Part shown: one piece after another, positions 46,128-55,452 of the stretch | Layout: each line of letters opens with the position of its first letter | Numbering within the stretch: position 1 is the stretch's first letter | Assembly: GCA_963709085.1 (NCBI GenBank) | Contig: CAVPVB010000007.1 | Span: 1,302,001 to 1,366,000 of the forward strand | Origin: Rhodovastum sp963709085 | GTDB lineage: Bacteria; Pseudomonadota; Alphaproteobacteria; Acetobacterales; Acetobacteraceae | DNA length: 64,000 nucleotides | Reading direction: 5' to 3' | The notes under the pieces: model-generated | What the model was told of the DNA's origin: nothing | The model's database searches: none | What the model saw: the letters and a program-made list of their open reading frames with translations, nothing else | Made by a program: the position numbers and the translations under genes

Positions 46128-47254
46128 CTATACCACACCGAATAGTTTGAGGAGGTTATCGAGGCCGGCGAGGCAGGCACGGTAGCGGTCCTGGCTGAGT
46201 GTATTGGTCTGGTTTGCCTTGAGGATGTTGAAGGCGAAGCTGCGCGCGCGGGCGAACAGGCCGGGATTGGATCGGATGCGCGAGGGGTCCTCGCCCATGG
46301 TGACGTCGCGGCTGTCGTGCGAGGTGGTTTCGACGCCCCAGTGCGCACGGATGGCCTCGGCGGCGCGGGTAGCGGTGAGCGGCGCGTTGGCGACGTAGAA
46401 GGCGGTCTCGGAAGAATGGTGCAGCAGACCGGTCTTACTGTTGCGGGTGTAGACATTGCGCTCGACGCGGATGACGGCAGCGACGTGGGAATGCCAATCG
46501 GTGCGGGCGAGCTTGTCGGCGGGATCGAAGACGGTGACGAGGCGCGTCTCGTCGCGATTACGGCCCCTGTCGTGGCTGCGGGCGGAACTGAGCGGAGCGG
46601 TGGTCGCGCTGATCTCCTGAGCCTGCTGGTGCAGGGTCGGCTGGTTGTCCTTGACCTGGACGATCAGGGTGATGTTGGCGTCGCTGGCGACCTCGAACAG
46701 TTTTTTTGACAGTGCAGCGCGTCGAGCGTGACGATGGCGCAGGCAGCAACGCCGAGTTCGGCGAGCAGTGCCTGCGCGGCCGGAATTTCGTTGGACTTCT
46801 CGTCGATGTCGACATGGGCGAGCACCAGCGCGGTGTCGGTGGCAAAGGCACTCAGCAACTGAGCGGCGGCGCGGTCACGAAAGTTGTCGAAGCTGCCGCG
46901 CAACGTTTTGCCGTCCAGCGCGATGCTGCCTTGTCCTGACGTTGCTCGGGCTGCCTGCAGTAGCGCGGCATGGCGGCGGAAGACCGCCTCCACCGCGGCC
47001 GGATCAAGGCCCTGCAGGATATAGCGGATGGCGGTGTGCGCTGGCGCACGGCGCCATGTCAGGCCGAATACCTCATTCAGCCGGCGGCGGTGCACGTCGA
47101 TGAAGGTGACGACGCCCCGGTATGAGTTGCTGCCGGTCACGATGGCGAGGATGGCGAACAGCAACACATACGGCAGCTTGTAGAGCTTGCCCTCCGCCCG
47201 CCGCGGGTCAGGAACCTCTGCCAGCAAGTCCAGCAACGGCGCGAATGCAGCCAC
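46128..47254 (-). CDS. ISAs1-family transposase (copy D), split by a shift at an A7 tract
   Basis: N-terminal part from 47254 (LLDLLAEVPDPRRAEGKLYKL, IALDGKTLRGSFDN, LAHVDIDEKSNEIPAAQALL, LDALHCQ) and C-terminal part in the -1 frame (LFEVASDANITLIVQVKDNQP, IRAHWGVETTSHDSRD, ending at 46128). They meet at seven A residues (complement of 46703-46709) in codons CAA AAA AAC, which contain the canonical slippery heptamer A-AAA-AAC. Either a programmed -1 frameshift or a one-base loss. Confidence 0.75.
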
Positions 47255-47407
47255 GGCAACCTCCTCCTTGGTTGCCGCCCCAGGAGTCAGACTTCCGCCA
47301 ATTCGAGAATCCGCCTTGATTCCAATGGCTTCACTTTACCGCGGGGTGTTGCAGATCGGACTCACTCTGGCCAGTCAAGAGCATTGAACAGCCATGGGGA
47401 CCGGGAC

Positions 47408-47918
47408 GCTTCTGTTGCAAACTCGGTTGAAGAACCGAGCGAGGGCTTACGGCGGGCTTTGGTCAGGCGGCGAGCTGGAACAGTTCAGCCACGAAGACTG
47501 GCTGGGCCTTCATGTCGCGACCGCCGATCTTGCGAACCTGTCCCTTCCTCATCATCGCCATCGCCTCGTCGCCAGCCAAGGTCCGTCGGGCGGCTCGGAA
47601 GCTGCTAAAGCCGAGCCCCGGCCCGGTCAAGCGTTCGATCCGTCGATGGTCCCGTTCCGTTATGGTGTTCAGGTACTGGCATTGCCGCAGCCGGGACCGC
47701 CGCCACAGTTCGCCGGCGCCCGTCATCTCGGCACCGGCCTTCGGACAGGCGGCGTTCCTGTCGACGGCGATCGTGCGCGGGTTCATCGTGTGCGGCCGGC
47801 CGAGCGCCTTGCGGAAGAACTGCTTCGCCGCCGCGGCATCCCGCCTGGCCGAGAGCAGGCAGTCGATGGTCCGGCCGCGGCCGTCGACCGCTCGATACAG
47901 GCAGGTCCAGCGGCCCCT
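47408..47918 (-). mobile_element. IS6-family remnant (copy B)
   Basis: Begins with a slightly altered end (GCTTCTGTTGCAAA) and contains the C-terminal half of the IS6 transposase on the minus strand (NPRTIAVDRNAACPKAGAEM, ITERDHRRIERLTGPGLGF, ending at 47463). It is cut at 47918 by ISAs1 copy C; the sequence at the cut (AGCGGCCCCT) is duplicated with one mismatch at 53779-53788. Confidence 0.85.
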
Positions 47919-48075
47919 CAGGGGAATCGGGTGAAGGTTTCATGGGGTGATGAGGCTTGCGAGGAACTCATCGTCCCAGGCCTCAGCGCTCACGAGAATT
48001 GACCCGGGGTTGCTCACGGAAGTTGACCCAGTAGGTGCGCATGAGTTTGTGGTCAGGTGGCCTGATCGGCCGGTA

Positions 48076-48485
48076 GCCGCCGTGGTCGGCGGCAAATTTT
48101 CCTTCGCCTGACCGAAGGCTCCATGCCTGCCGCCCGGGCCTCACACCCCGTGAGACCCAGTGATGACAACGGTCAGAAGTCGCCGCGTGTCACGGCCCTG
48201 GCGGCGCGTCCTGTCGCGGCGAGGCGGGCACACCCCCGGCGGCTGCCGGGCCGGGAAGAGCCGGCAGCGCTGACTTGGCTCAACGGCCCGACGGCGCGAT
48301 TGATCGTGACGTGACGGCTGCCAAACCCCAGCCTTCCGTTCGACGCCGGGCGTCGAATTGTCGGGACGCCTTCCGTCCCGACACCACCCGCAGGCCACGG
48401 CGCGGGAGGCGAGTCAAAGGCGCCGCGCGCTTTCTTGCGCGGCGGGAGCGGAGCCACGCGCAGAAAATCGGCGCGGGCCGATTTT
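48076..48485. other. Array of hairpins downstream of istB in IS21 copy C
   Basis: No gene fits in 47981-48570. The stretch contains successive perfect stems: GCCGCC at 48076, CCTTCG at 48101, CTCAC at 48140, GCTGCCGG at 48242 (8 bp), GTCGGGACG at 48360 (9 bp, 5-base loop), CGCCGCGC at 48421 (8 bp) and AAAATCGGC at 48464 (9 bp, 4-base loop). The last could terminate the istB transcript. The series could be a structured RNA or a binding platform of the element. Confidence 0.5.
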
Positions 48486-48570
48486 CGAGCATGGTGAGCA
48501 CCCACCTGTTGACGCGCCTTGCGCGCCGTGGCACCGCCTCGGTGCTGCGGCGGTGGTGTTGCTGGGGCCT

Positions 48571-49341
48571 TCAGGTCTTGGTGCTGCGGCGCGCCGGTGT
48601 TGGCGACGCTGGCGCCGGAGGCTCCGGGCTGCGCAGGGACGGGCCGTTGATGCGGATGGTGATGCAGTGGTGCTGCAGGCGATCGAGCAGCGCATCGACC
48701 AGCGGCTTCTTGTCGAACAGCTCGTACCAGTCGGACAGTTCAAGGTTGGTGGTGATGATCGTCGAGACCCGGTTGTAGCGTTGGTCCATCAGACGAAAGA
48801 ATGCGTTTGCTTGTTCCGGCTTGATCGTGAGGTAGCTCAGCTCGTCAATCAGCAAGGGCTGCATGCAACTCAGCTGAGCCAGCAGCCGTGTGGTGGTGCG
48901 ATCGGCCAGAGACGCGTAGAGTTCATCGAGCAGGACTTGAGCGTTGATGAAGCGGCCACGGTAGCCGTTGAGGCAGGCCTCGCGCAACAGACCGATCGCC
49001 AGGCCGGTCTTTCCGGTGCCTGGTTTGCCGATGAGCAGGACGTTGTCGGTCCGGCGCAGGAAGTCCAGCCCGGCCAGTGTCTGGATCTGGGCGCGGCTCA
49101 CGCCGGGCTGCCGATCGAACGGGAAGCTGTCGAGTGACCACCGCCATGGCAGACGCGCCTGTCCCAGACGATACGCCAGGCTGCGTTCGCGGCGGGCGGC
49201 GGCCTCCTGGCCGAGCAGCCGGTACAGCAACTCGGGTCCAGCGATCGCTTCGCGCTCGGCGCGTTCGATCTCGGCGTCGAGTGCCTCGGCCATGCCGTGC
49301 AGGCGCAACTGGGCGATCAGCGCGCGCAGCTTGTCATGCAT
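48571..49341 (-). CDS. istB: IS21 helper ATPase IstB (copy C)
   Basis: 256-residue AAA+ ATPase with Walker A GKPGTGKT and Walker B PLLIDELSYL, and STIITTNLELSDWYELF sensor region. The start at 49341 (MHDKLRALIAQLRLHGMAEAL) overlaps the end of istA by 8 bp. The C-terminus is Pro/Ala rich and diverges. Apparently intact. Confidence 0.92.
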   Translation of the reverse strand: MHDKLRALIAQLRLHGMAEALDAEIERAEREAIAGPELLYRLLGQEAAARRERSLAYRLGQARLPWRWSLDSFPFDRQPGVSRAQIQTLAGLDFLRRTDNVLLIGKPGTGKTGLAIGLLREACLNGYRGRFINAQVLLDELYASLADRTTTRLLAQLSCMQPLLIDELSYLTIKPEQANAFFRLMDQRYNRVSTIITTNLELSDWYELFDKKPLVDALLDRLQHHCITIRINGPSLRSPEPPAPASPTPARRSTKT

Positions 49342-50738
49342 CGTCGTCTTTCCCGCTGGTCAGTGCGAAGAAGTCGCCGGCGACCTGTTTGAGGATGAGA
49401 TCTTCAAGCCGGCCGAGGTCGAACAGGCCGTAGTACAGGGCTTGCTCGATGGCGGCGATGAACGGGCCGGCCGGGTAGGTGCGCTTCATTTCGATCAGCC
49501 GGCGGAGTGGCCGTCGCCCGTATCCGTGACTGCGCAGCTTGAGGGCGGCGGCGTAACGGTCGAGGCTGGGATGGTGGCCGCTCAGCAATGCCTCTTCCGC
49601 CGCCGCGCTGCGACCCTGCCGCACGGGGATGGTATGATGACCAGGCAGGGTGCTCCTGGCATCGCGCTCGGCGATCAGCCGCGGGTGGACGGCGATCGTC
49701 GTGTCCTTGCGGCGGACATGGATTTCGGCGGGGTGCTTGTAGACAGCGACGGACTTGCCGACGAAGCGCTCGGGCACGGAGTAGCGGTTGGTATCGACGC
49801 TGACAAAGCCGTGCAGGTCGACGACGCGTTCCAGCAACTCGTAGACCGGCGGCAGCGCGTCGGGCAGCGGCACGAGGTGCGGCTGCTCGATGACGTAGGC
49901 CGCATCAGGCGACATGCCGAGCGCTGCCTTGGGCTTGCGGTTAGCGACCTCGCGGCACCAGGCGAGTGCCTGGCGGTTGAGGTCGTCGAAATCTTCGAAG
50001 CTTCGGCCTGCCAGGAAATTCGTCTCGACATAGCCGAATGGTCTTTCGATCCGGCCCTTGCGATCTGGATTCCCGACCCGGTGGGCGCGGAACCGGAAGC
50101 CCAGAGTGCGGGCGAAGGCCGCCATCTCCGGGGCGATGAGGGCCTCGGCGCCGGCGCCGGCGGCGAGCAGCACGCTGGTGTTGTCGATGATGCAGACCGG
50201 ACAGGCACCGGCCATGAAGCGCGTGGCCTCGAGCAGGAACGCGCGGGCCTCGAAGCGGGTGAACCGCGGATAGGTCCTGGATGAACAGCCGGCGCGAGTA
50301 CGCCAGCACCAGACCGGCGCATTGCGTGATCACCGGCTTGCCGGCGCCCGCGAAGGTCACGCGATGCGGCGAGGTGTCGTGCTGCATCTCCTGCCCGGGC
50401 GCGAAGTCGTACTCGCCGGCACGCCGCGGCGGACTGCGCAGGCCGGCCTCCCGCACCCAACGGGTCAAGCTGCTGTAGGACACCTCCAGACCGTTGTCGG
50501 CCAGCAGTTCGCGCACCCGCACCACGTTGCCGCGAGCCTGCTCGAAGGCAGCCTTCACGCGGACCAGCGTCGCCTCGTCGCACGGCAACACCTCGGCAAC
50601 GTTGCCGTCCGGCTCACGCAGGATGCGCCGCACGGTGTTGCGTGACAGCGCCAGCAGGCGGCTGATCTCGCGCAGGCTGTGCCGCTGCACCTGCAGCGTG
50701 CGCACCGCGGTGCGAATCTCAGCCGGGGTCACGTGCAT
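49334..50738 (-). pseudogene. istA: IS21 transposase IstA (copy C), one frameshift
   Basis: From 50738 (MHVTPAEIRTAVRTLQVQRHS) through the helix-turn-helix LREISRLLALSRNTVRRIL and the first catalytic Asp region to YSRRLFIQ; one extra G near 50272 shifts the frame. The rest continues as FMAGACPVCIIDNTSVLLAAG (second Asp) and KGRIERPFGYVETNF (Glu), then SVPERFVGKSVAVYKHPAEI, to 49334. A single lesion, so a sequencing error is possible. Confidence 0.85.
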
Positions 50739-51639
50739 CCCCCCGGTCGATCGCAATCGCCAGGACGTCGAGCGCCAACCACAGACGCGGCACCGCCGCG
50801 ATCAGCGCCGGCGGCACCGATTGCAGCGCCGCCACGCGACCCGTCAGGCGCGCGATGACCGCCTCGAGGCAGCGCATATCGACGACGCATTCGCCTTCCG
50901 GGCCGTCCCGCAGAATTTCGCCGGCGCGCCGTTCGTCGTTCGCCCGCAGGGCGTCGAGAAACAAGCGGGGATCGCCGACCATGCGTTCGCGCACCGTTTG
51001 CGCGGCCTGCTGGTAGTGGGCGAACCAGCACTGCAACTCGCGGGTCGACAGCGGTGACGCAGCCAGCGCCGCCAGCAGGCTGTCGGCATGGGCGGCATTG
51101 GCACGCGCCAACGGCACCACCACCCGGTTGGCCGCCCAAGCCGACAGCTTGCCGGTGCGCACCGCCGCCAGCGCCGCATCGGGCAAACCCGACAGCAGTT
51201 GCAGCCGCCGGCTCACCCAGCTCACGTCGCGCCCGCACCGACGCGCCAGCTCCTGCTGCGACAGGCCCTGGCCCTGCATCAGCTCGCGCAGCAGCAACGC
51301 CTCCTCAATGCTGGCGAACGAGCGATCCTGCGCGCGCGCCAACACCCCCAGCACCGCTTCGGCCAGCCCACAGGTCCATTGCTCGACACTGGCCGTGTCG
51401 CGGCCCAGCCGGCGTAGCGCGGCGACGCGCCGATACCCGTCGATCAGCACCAGCGGTGCTGCGCCCGCGCCGGCCCCACCGGGAGCGGGCGCCACAATGC
51501 AGGGCACGATCTGACCGCACCGCTCGATGGACTGGGCGATCCGCGCCACCGCCTGCGGCTCCACCAGGCGGCTGGCGGCAAAGCGCAGGTCCAGTTGGTG
51601 CAGGTCAAGCTCCAGACGATGGCTGTCCATGGACGTCAT
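50719..51639 (-). CDS. ParB/Spo0J-like protein carried by IS21 copy C
   Basis: 306 residues with ParB-type organisation: N-terminal DLRFAASRLVEPQAVARIAQSI, GQIVPCIVAP and LIDGYRRVAALRRLG (a GxRR-like nucleotide-binding box II), then a helix-turn-helix LSQQELARRCGRDVSWVSRRLQLL. It overlaps istA by 20 bp and lies downstream of the cysteine-rich gene, so the four genes form one operon. ParB folds are CTPase clamps; here a role in transposition, target choice or replication coupling is inferred only. Confidence 0.78.
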   Translation of the reverse strand: MTSMDSHRLELDLHQLDLRFAASRLVEPQAVARIAQSIERCGQIVPCIVAPAPGGAGAGAAPLVLIDGYRRVAALRRLGRDTASVEQWTCGLAEAVLGVLARAQDRSFASIEEALLLRELMQGQGLSQQELARRCGRDVSWVSRRLQLLSGLPDAALAAVRTGKLSAWAANRVVVPLARANAAHADSLLAALAASPLSTRELQCWFAHYQQAAQTVRERMVGDPRLFLDALRANDERRAGEILRDGPEGECVVDMRCLEAVIARLTGRVAALQSVPPALIAAVPRLWLALDVLAIAIDRGDARDPG

Positions 51640-51706
51640 CGCCGGCGGGACGGCCCGCTTGCCCCGGTCACGTCCCGCAGGATCCTCGCCGCCGCATCAA
51701 TCGGGT

Positions 51707-52225
51707 TCACCATGGGGCATTGCGCTCCGTCCGGGCGTGGCCAACACGGCCGCGACGGGGATCGCGGCGGCGCAGGAACCCCGGGCGAAGCGGCGGCAGA
51801 CAGGGACGACCGCACCAATGGCAGGGCGTCGTCGCTCGCCGGGGCGGCTCGGCCGGAGATGCGTCGTCGCGCGAGGTCGCCATCGCGCCGGCCGCCAGCA
51901 GATCACCCGCCGGCGGCGGGGGTGAACCCTGATGCGTCACTTTTTTTCTGCGCGCTCGCAGGTGGCCCATCCGGGCGGCATGCTTCTCCTGGCCACGACG
52001 GGTCTTCTGATAGCGCTCGCCTGCCTTCCGCAGCGTCTGGTGACGCGCCTGTCCGGCGCAGTCGCCGAAACAGTAGATCTGCCCGCGGTCGCAGTGGCGG
52101 CACACGACCACTTCGCTACTGCACTTCCTGCAAAGGAACAGACGACCAGACCCCGGCTCGCTCTGCGCATCGACGCAGACGCGGCGTAGACGAACGCCAC
52201 CGTCGGCAGGATACTCGCCCTGCAT
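51707..52225 (-). CDS. Cysteine-rich putative zinc-binding passenger protein of IS21 copy C
   Basis: 172 residues. The N-terminal half has a dense Cys set, LFLCRKCSSEVVVCRHCDRG and IYCFGDCAGQARHQ, likely two treble-clef-like zinc sites, followed by a basic helix (AGERYQKTRRGQEKHAARMG, RARRKKVTHQG). A second pair, CHWCGRPC, lies near the C-terminus. This looks like a nucleic-acid-binding protein. It is the first gene of the IS21 operon, 67 bp upstream of the ParB-like gene. The start could be elsewhere; family unknown. Confidence 0.6.
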   Translation of the reverse strand: MQGEYPADGGVRLRRVCVDAQSEPGSGRLFLCRKCSSEVVVCRHCDRGQIYCFGDCAGQARHQTLRKAGERYQKTRRGQEKHAARMGHLRARRKKVTHQGSPPPPAGDLLAAGAMATSRDDASPAEPPRRATTPCHWCGRPCLPPLRPGFLRRRDPRRGRVGHARTERNAPW

Positions 52226-52500
52226 TCGTGCCCGTCACGATGTGGGGCACGGCGTCGAGACAAAACTGGCAGGTTGAGTTCGGCGCCGTGCTTGCCCTCA
52301 AGTCTGGCAGGCTCCCGGCAGCTTGCCGAGGTGCTCGGTGCCTCTGTTATCCCCCGTGCCAACCCCGCCAAGACCGTATCCGGTCCTGATCATGTCTCCA
52401 GCGACGATCAAATGCCGCCGCACCGGCGTTGTCGCAGGCGCCGCCACCCCGGAGCGGGCGCCAGACCGGGACAACCAACGACAATCGTCAGAACGGTAGG
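52226..52500. other. Promoter-side non-coding part of IS21 copy C
   Basis: About 275 bp between the cysteine-rich gene and the right terminal repeats. No gene seen. It should contain the promoter of the four-gene operon; no clear -35/-10 pair could be picked. Confidence 0.4.
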
Positions 52501-53790
52501 ACTAAAGTCAGTGGGTCAACTTCCGTGAGCAACCCCGGGTCAATTCTCGTGAGCGCTGAGGCCCAGGCGGCGATCTTTCGCCTGACCCGCATGGAGTCCT
52601 TGCCGGAGGCGTTTCGGATCAGGTTATGGGCCATGTGTTTGATGGTGGTGAAATTGGCTGGGGCATGATCGGTTCGGATGCGGAACTCGTCGTCGCGGAA
52701 GATCATGTCCATCACCCAGTGCAGGCTATTTTCGACCGCCCAGTGACTGCGCACGATTGGCCACAGCAGACCGGCTAGCAAGGCCAGTGAGGTAATGTAG
52801 AAACGTGTCTCGTGCTCTAATTTCTCAGTTCCCGGGGCTGATCCTGGGATTTCACGGCTGCTTTCGACCATGACGATGCTTTTCAGGCCGAGCCAGTTGT
52901 GGCGCTTGCGCAGCCATTCGACGTCGTGGATCACGGTTGTCGTTCGCGTCTCGATGCGGCCGTGATCGCCATCGACCGTCCTATCCTGGCTTATCTTGGT
53001 GTCTGCGAAGCCGCTTGCCTGCTGCTCGGCGACGAAGACTTCGACATCTTCGCGAATCGTGCCTTGATTGCCCTTCAGCGCCAGGACGTAATCGGCTTTA
53101 TTGTTGACGATCTTTTGCGCGATGTCGCGCTGGCAGCCCATCGCATCGATGGTGACGATCGCGCCCTCGATCGCCAGCATATCCAGCAGTTTGGGGATAG
53201 CAATGATCTCGTTGGATTTTTCCGCCGCCTTGACCTGGCCGAGCACGAGCCGCTGGCGTGCTGCGAAGGCCGAGACCATGTGGATGGCGGCCTTGCCGCC
53301 TTTCTTCTGGGTGGATCGACGCGAGGTCTTGCCATCGATGGCGATCACGCCGGCAGGCGCTCCCGTCACCGAGCCGACCCAGGCGACGAAGCAGCGCTGG
53401 AAGTGCTCGGCGTCCAGCGTGGCGAAGATGTCGCCAAGGTGATCGTGCGACGGCGTGCCGTCCCGGAACGGCCGGAACCGCCGCAGCAGGTCGAGCTTCT
53501 TCTCGCCGAACCGGGCGATCTCGACGAAGCTGTCCGCTCCGGCCAGCACCCCGAGCAGAGCCAGCAACAGCACCTCAGCGAGCGGATAGGTGACCTTGCC
53601 GCGCTGGCGCGGGTCCGGCATGTCATTGAAATGACGGAGAAAAGCCGTCGCTTCGAAAGCTGCCCCGTCGTCCGCCGCTGCGCCATCCATCGCAGTCCTC
53701 CGTCAATCGGTTCAGAGGACCGTCACAGATTCAGCACTTTGGCGCTTTGTCACGCACTTCCTTCCCCCGATTGCCCTGAGCGGCCCTTGA

Positions 53791-53868
53791 GGTTCTGTTG
53801 CAAAGCTGGCAATGGGGGCCGGTCGGGGCATGATCGGCCCCGAGGAAAAGGGCGAGGACGCACGACGC
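53791..53868 (+). mobile_element. IS6-family remnant (copy C), left end only
   Basis: GGTTCTGTTGCAAAGCTGG followed by the start of the transposase gene (MIGPEEKGEDA), then unrelated sequence. It begins 2 bp after the ISAs1 duplication. Confidence 0.8.
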
Positions 53869-54185
53869 CAGCGCATGCCCCTCCGTGCCAACCTCCGCCG
53901 TCATACACGACATCTGCGAAGCTCTCGACCTGAATCGTACAACATCTTGAATCGGGAGACCCTCGCCTCGCCAGCCCAAACTGTCAGGCGGACGCAGAAC
54001 CGAATCGCCCTGACGACCGGTTGAAAGTGATTTCGACGCGTGATATTTCATATCATGCTTGATATAAATGAGCGGATGAGTAGAGAGGCGCCTCCGCACG
54101 CTGAGGATCGCCGGTCCCAGGACGGTGCCGCATCGAGCTGTCACCGCTCTGCGCCCATCCGGGCGGCGGAGCCTGGGCGGCTGAT
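53869..54185. other. Intergenic region upstream of the GNAT gene
   Basis: No gene seen. An AT-richer patch (54030-54075, with ATATTTCATATCATGCTTG) may hold the promoter of the acetyltransferase gene. Confidence 0.4.
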
Positions 54186-55334
54186 ATGGCACCTCTGACC
54201 GTGCGCATCGTCCGGGACATCGAGGCTCTGGTCCGTTACGAAGGGTTCTTCCGCGCTGCCGGCCGCGCGCGTGATGCCGCCCCCTATTTCTTTCCACTTG
54301 TCGCGGCGCAGCTTCCCGAATGCCATGGCTGGCGGGTGCTGATAGCCGAGGAGGGCGAGGATGCCGTCGCGGCCCTCATCTGCCGGATCGAGGATTTGAC
54401 GGTCGGGCCCACCTGGCTGCCGCGCCAGCGCGGGCTGCGCCTTATCCTCCAGGGCGTGGTGGGCGAGATCCTAACACCCCAGGCCGAGGCACTGGTGACG
54501 GCCCTGCGCGGCCTGCTCGACGCCGAGGGTGCGGCCTTCCTGATGCTCGATTACCTGATCGAAGGCTCGTATCTAGCCCTCCGAATGGAGCAGGCTTGGC
54601 CCCGGCTGCTCGGCCCTGCACGGACGGCGCGCATCGTGCACCACCGGATGGAGCTGCCGCGGGGCGAAGTGCCGCGCGGGCCCGTGCTGTCGCGCAACGC
54701 GCGCGAGAAGAAGCGCCGGCGCGAGCGTGACCTGAAGGCGGCGGCCGGCGGCGCGTTGGAACTGCGCGCCTATGCCGCGCCGGCCGAGGTGGGCGCGCTG
54801 ATGGGTGCGGCCGAGGTGGTGATGCGCGGCTCCTACCAGAGCCGCCTCGGCGTGGGATTCCGTGCGAGGACGGAGTTGCGGGCGCGGCTGCTGGCCCAGG
54901 CCGAGCGGGGGGAACTGCGCGCCTGGGTGCTGCACCTGGGCGACGAGCCCGTGGCCCACTGGATTGGTGGCCTGCACGGCGGGACCTTCGCGCTTGACTA
55001 CCTGGCCTTCAACCAAGCCTATGAGGCGCTCGCCCCCGGCTCCTACCTTACCTTCCGGGCGGTCGAACTGCTTGCCGAGGATTCAGCCTGCGATAGCATT
55101 GATTTTGGCCTGGGCGATGCTGGCTACAAGCAGCGCTTGGCCACCCACACCGACTACCGCGTGAGCCTGCTGCTCGCCCGGCGACGCCCGTTGCCGGCGC
55201 TGGCCTTCGGGCTGCATGTGGGCAGCCGTTGGCTGCGGCGCACCACGCTCGACCTGCTCAGCCGCACCGGCCTGACCGGCCGGCTGCGGCGCTGGCGGCG
55301 GCGTGCGCCCGTCCGCAGCGGGCTACAGGATTGA
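54186..55334 (+). CDS. GNAT-family acetyltransferase, CelD/FemAB-like
   Basis: 382-residue protein with the two-lobed arrangement of the CelD-like GNAT group. The C-terminal lobe has LRAWVLHLGDEPVAHWIGGLH, FALDYLAFNQAYEALAPGSYL and IDFGLGDAGYKQRLAT, the usual end motif; the N-terminal lobe includes WRVLIAEEGEDAVAALIC. These enzymes act in polysaccharide or lipid modification. It is intact, flanked by IS6 remnants, and stands alone. The ATG at 54186 gives a typical N-terminus but no strong ribosome binding site is seen. Confidence 0.85.
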   Translation: MAPLTVRIVRDIEALVRYEGFFRAAGRARDAAPYFFPLVAAQLPECHGWRVLIAEEGEDAVAALICRIEDLTVGPTWLPRQRGLRLILQGVVGEILTPQAEALVTALRGLLDAEGAAFLMLDYLIEGSYLALRMEQAWPRLLGPARTARIVHHRMELPRGEVPRGPVLSRNAREKKRRRERDLKAAAGGALELRAYAAPAEVGALMGAAEVVMRGSYQSRLGVGFRARTELRARLLAQAERGELRAWVLHLGDEPVAHWIGGLHGGTFALDYLAFNQAYEALAPGSYLTFRAVELLAEDSACDSIDFGLGDAGYKQRLATHTDYRVSLLLARRRPLPALAFGLHVGSRWLRRTTLDLLSRTGLTGRLRRWRRRAPVRSGLQD

Positions 55335-55452
55335 ACCTGCTGATCAGTGATGTGTTTGCCGGTCACCGAGGCTCTCTTCCGGGGAGTTGAGAACCTCGCC
55401 ATTCGGCACGCGTCACGGAGTCGCAGGCCGATCCCCCGCAGGGACCGCGCCG

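Larger units (their letters stand above)
47981..52561 (-). mobile_element. IS21-family element (copy C) with ParB-like and cysteine-rich passenger genes
   Basis: Long perfect inverted ends of about 49 bp (starting CCTCAGCGCTCACGAGAATT), each containing two GTCAAyTyCCGTGAGC-like motifs. Flanked by CCCAGG (47975-47980 and 52562-52567). It carries, in transcription order on the minus strand, a cysteine-rich protein, a ParB-like protein, istA and istB, then about 590 bp of hairpin-rich non-coding DNA. At 4.6 kb it is much larger than a usual two-gene IS21. Confidence 0.88.
47940..53690 (-). pseudogene. ISAs1-family transposase (copy C), interrupted near its C-terminus by IS21
   Basis: The first 370 residues (53690-52568) are intact: LRHFNDMPDPRQRGKVTYPLA, GVIAIDGKTSRRS, IVTIDAMGCQRDIAQ, LALKGNQGTIRED, SHWAVENSLHWVMDM, MRVRRKIAAW. 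The last residues, DDEFLASLITP and stop, lie beyond the IS21 element at 47974-47940. Removing IS21 and one CCCAGG joins AAW to DDEF. Because only about 11 residues are replaced, the truncated protein might still fold. Confidence 0.85.
47919..53778 (-). mobile_element. ISAs1-family element (copy C) containing an IS21 element
   Basis: Inverted ends CAGGGGAATCGGGTGAAGG (47919) and complement of CCTTCCCCCGATTGCCCTG (ending 53778). Flanks AGCGGCCCCT and AGCGGCCCTT form a 10-bp duplication with one mismatch, in the ISAs1 range. It was inserted in IS6 copy B and was later split by IS21 copy C. Confidence 0.85.

Noticed and set aside
48358..49137. 259-codon plus-strand frame over istB of IS21 copy C
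   Set aside because: Antisense to istB, which carries Walker A and B motifs.
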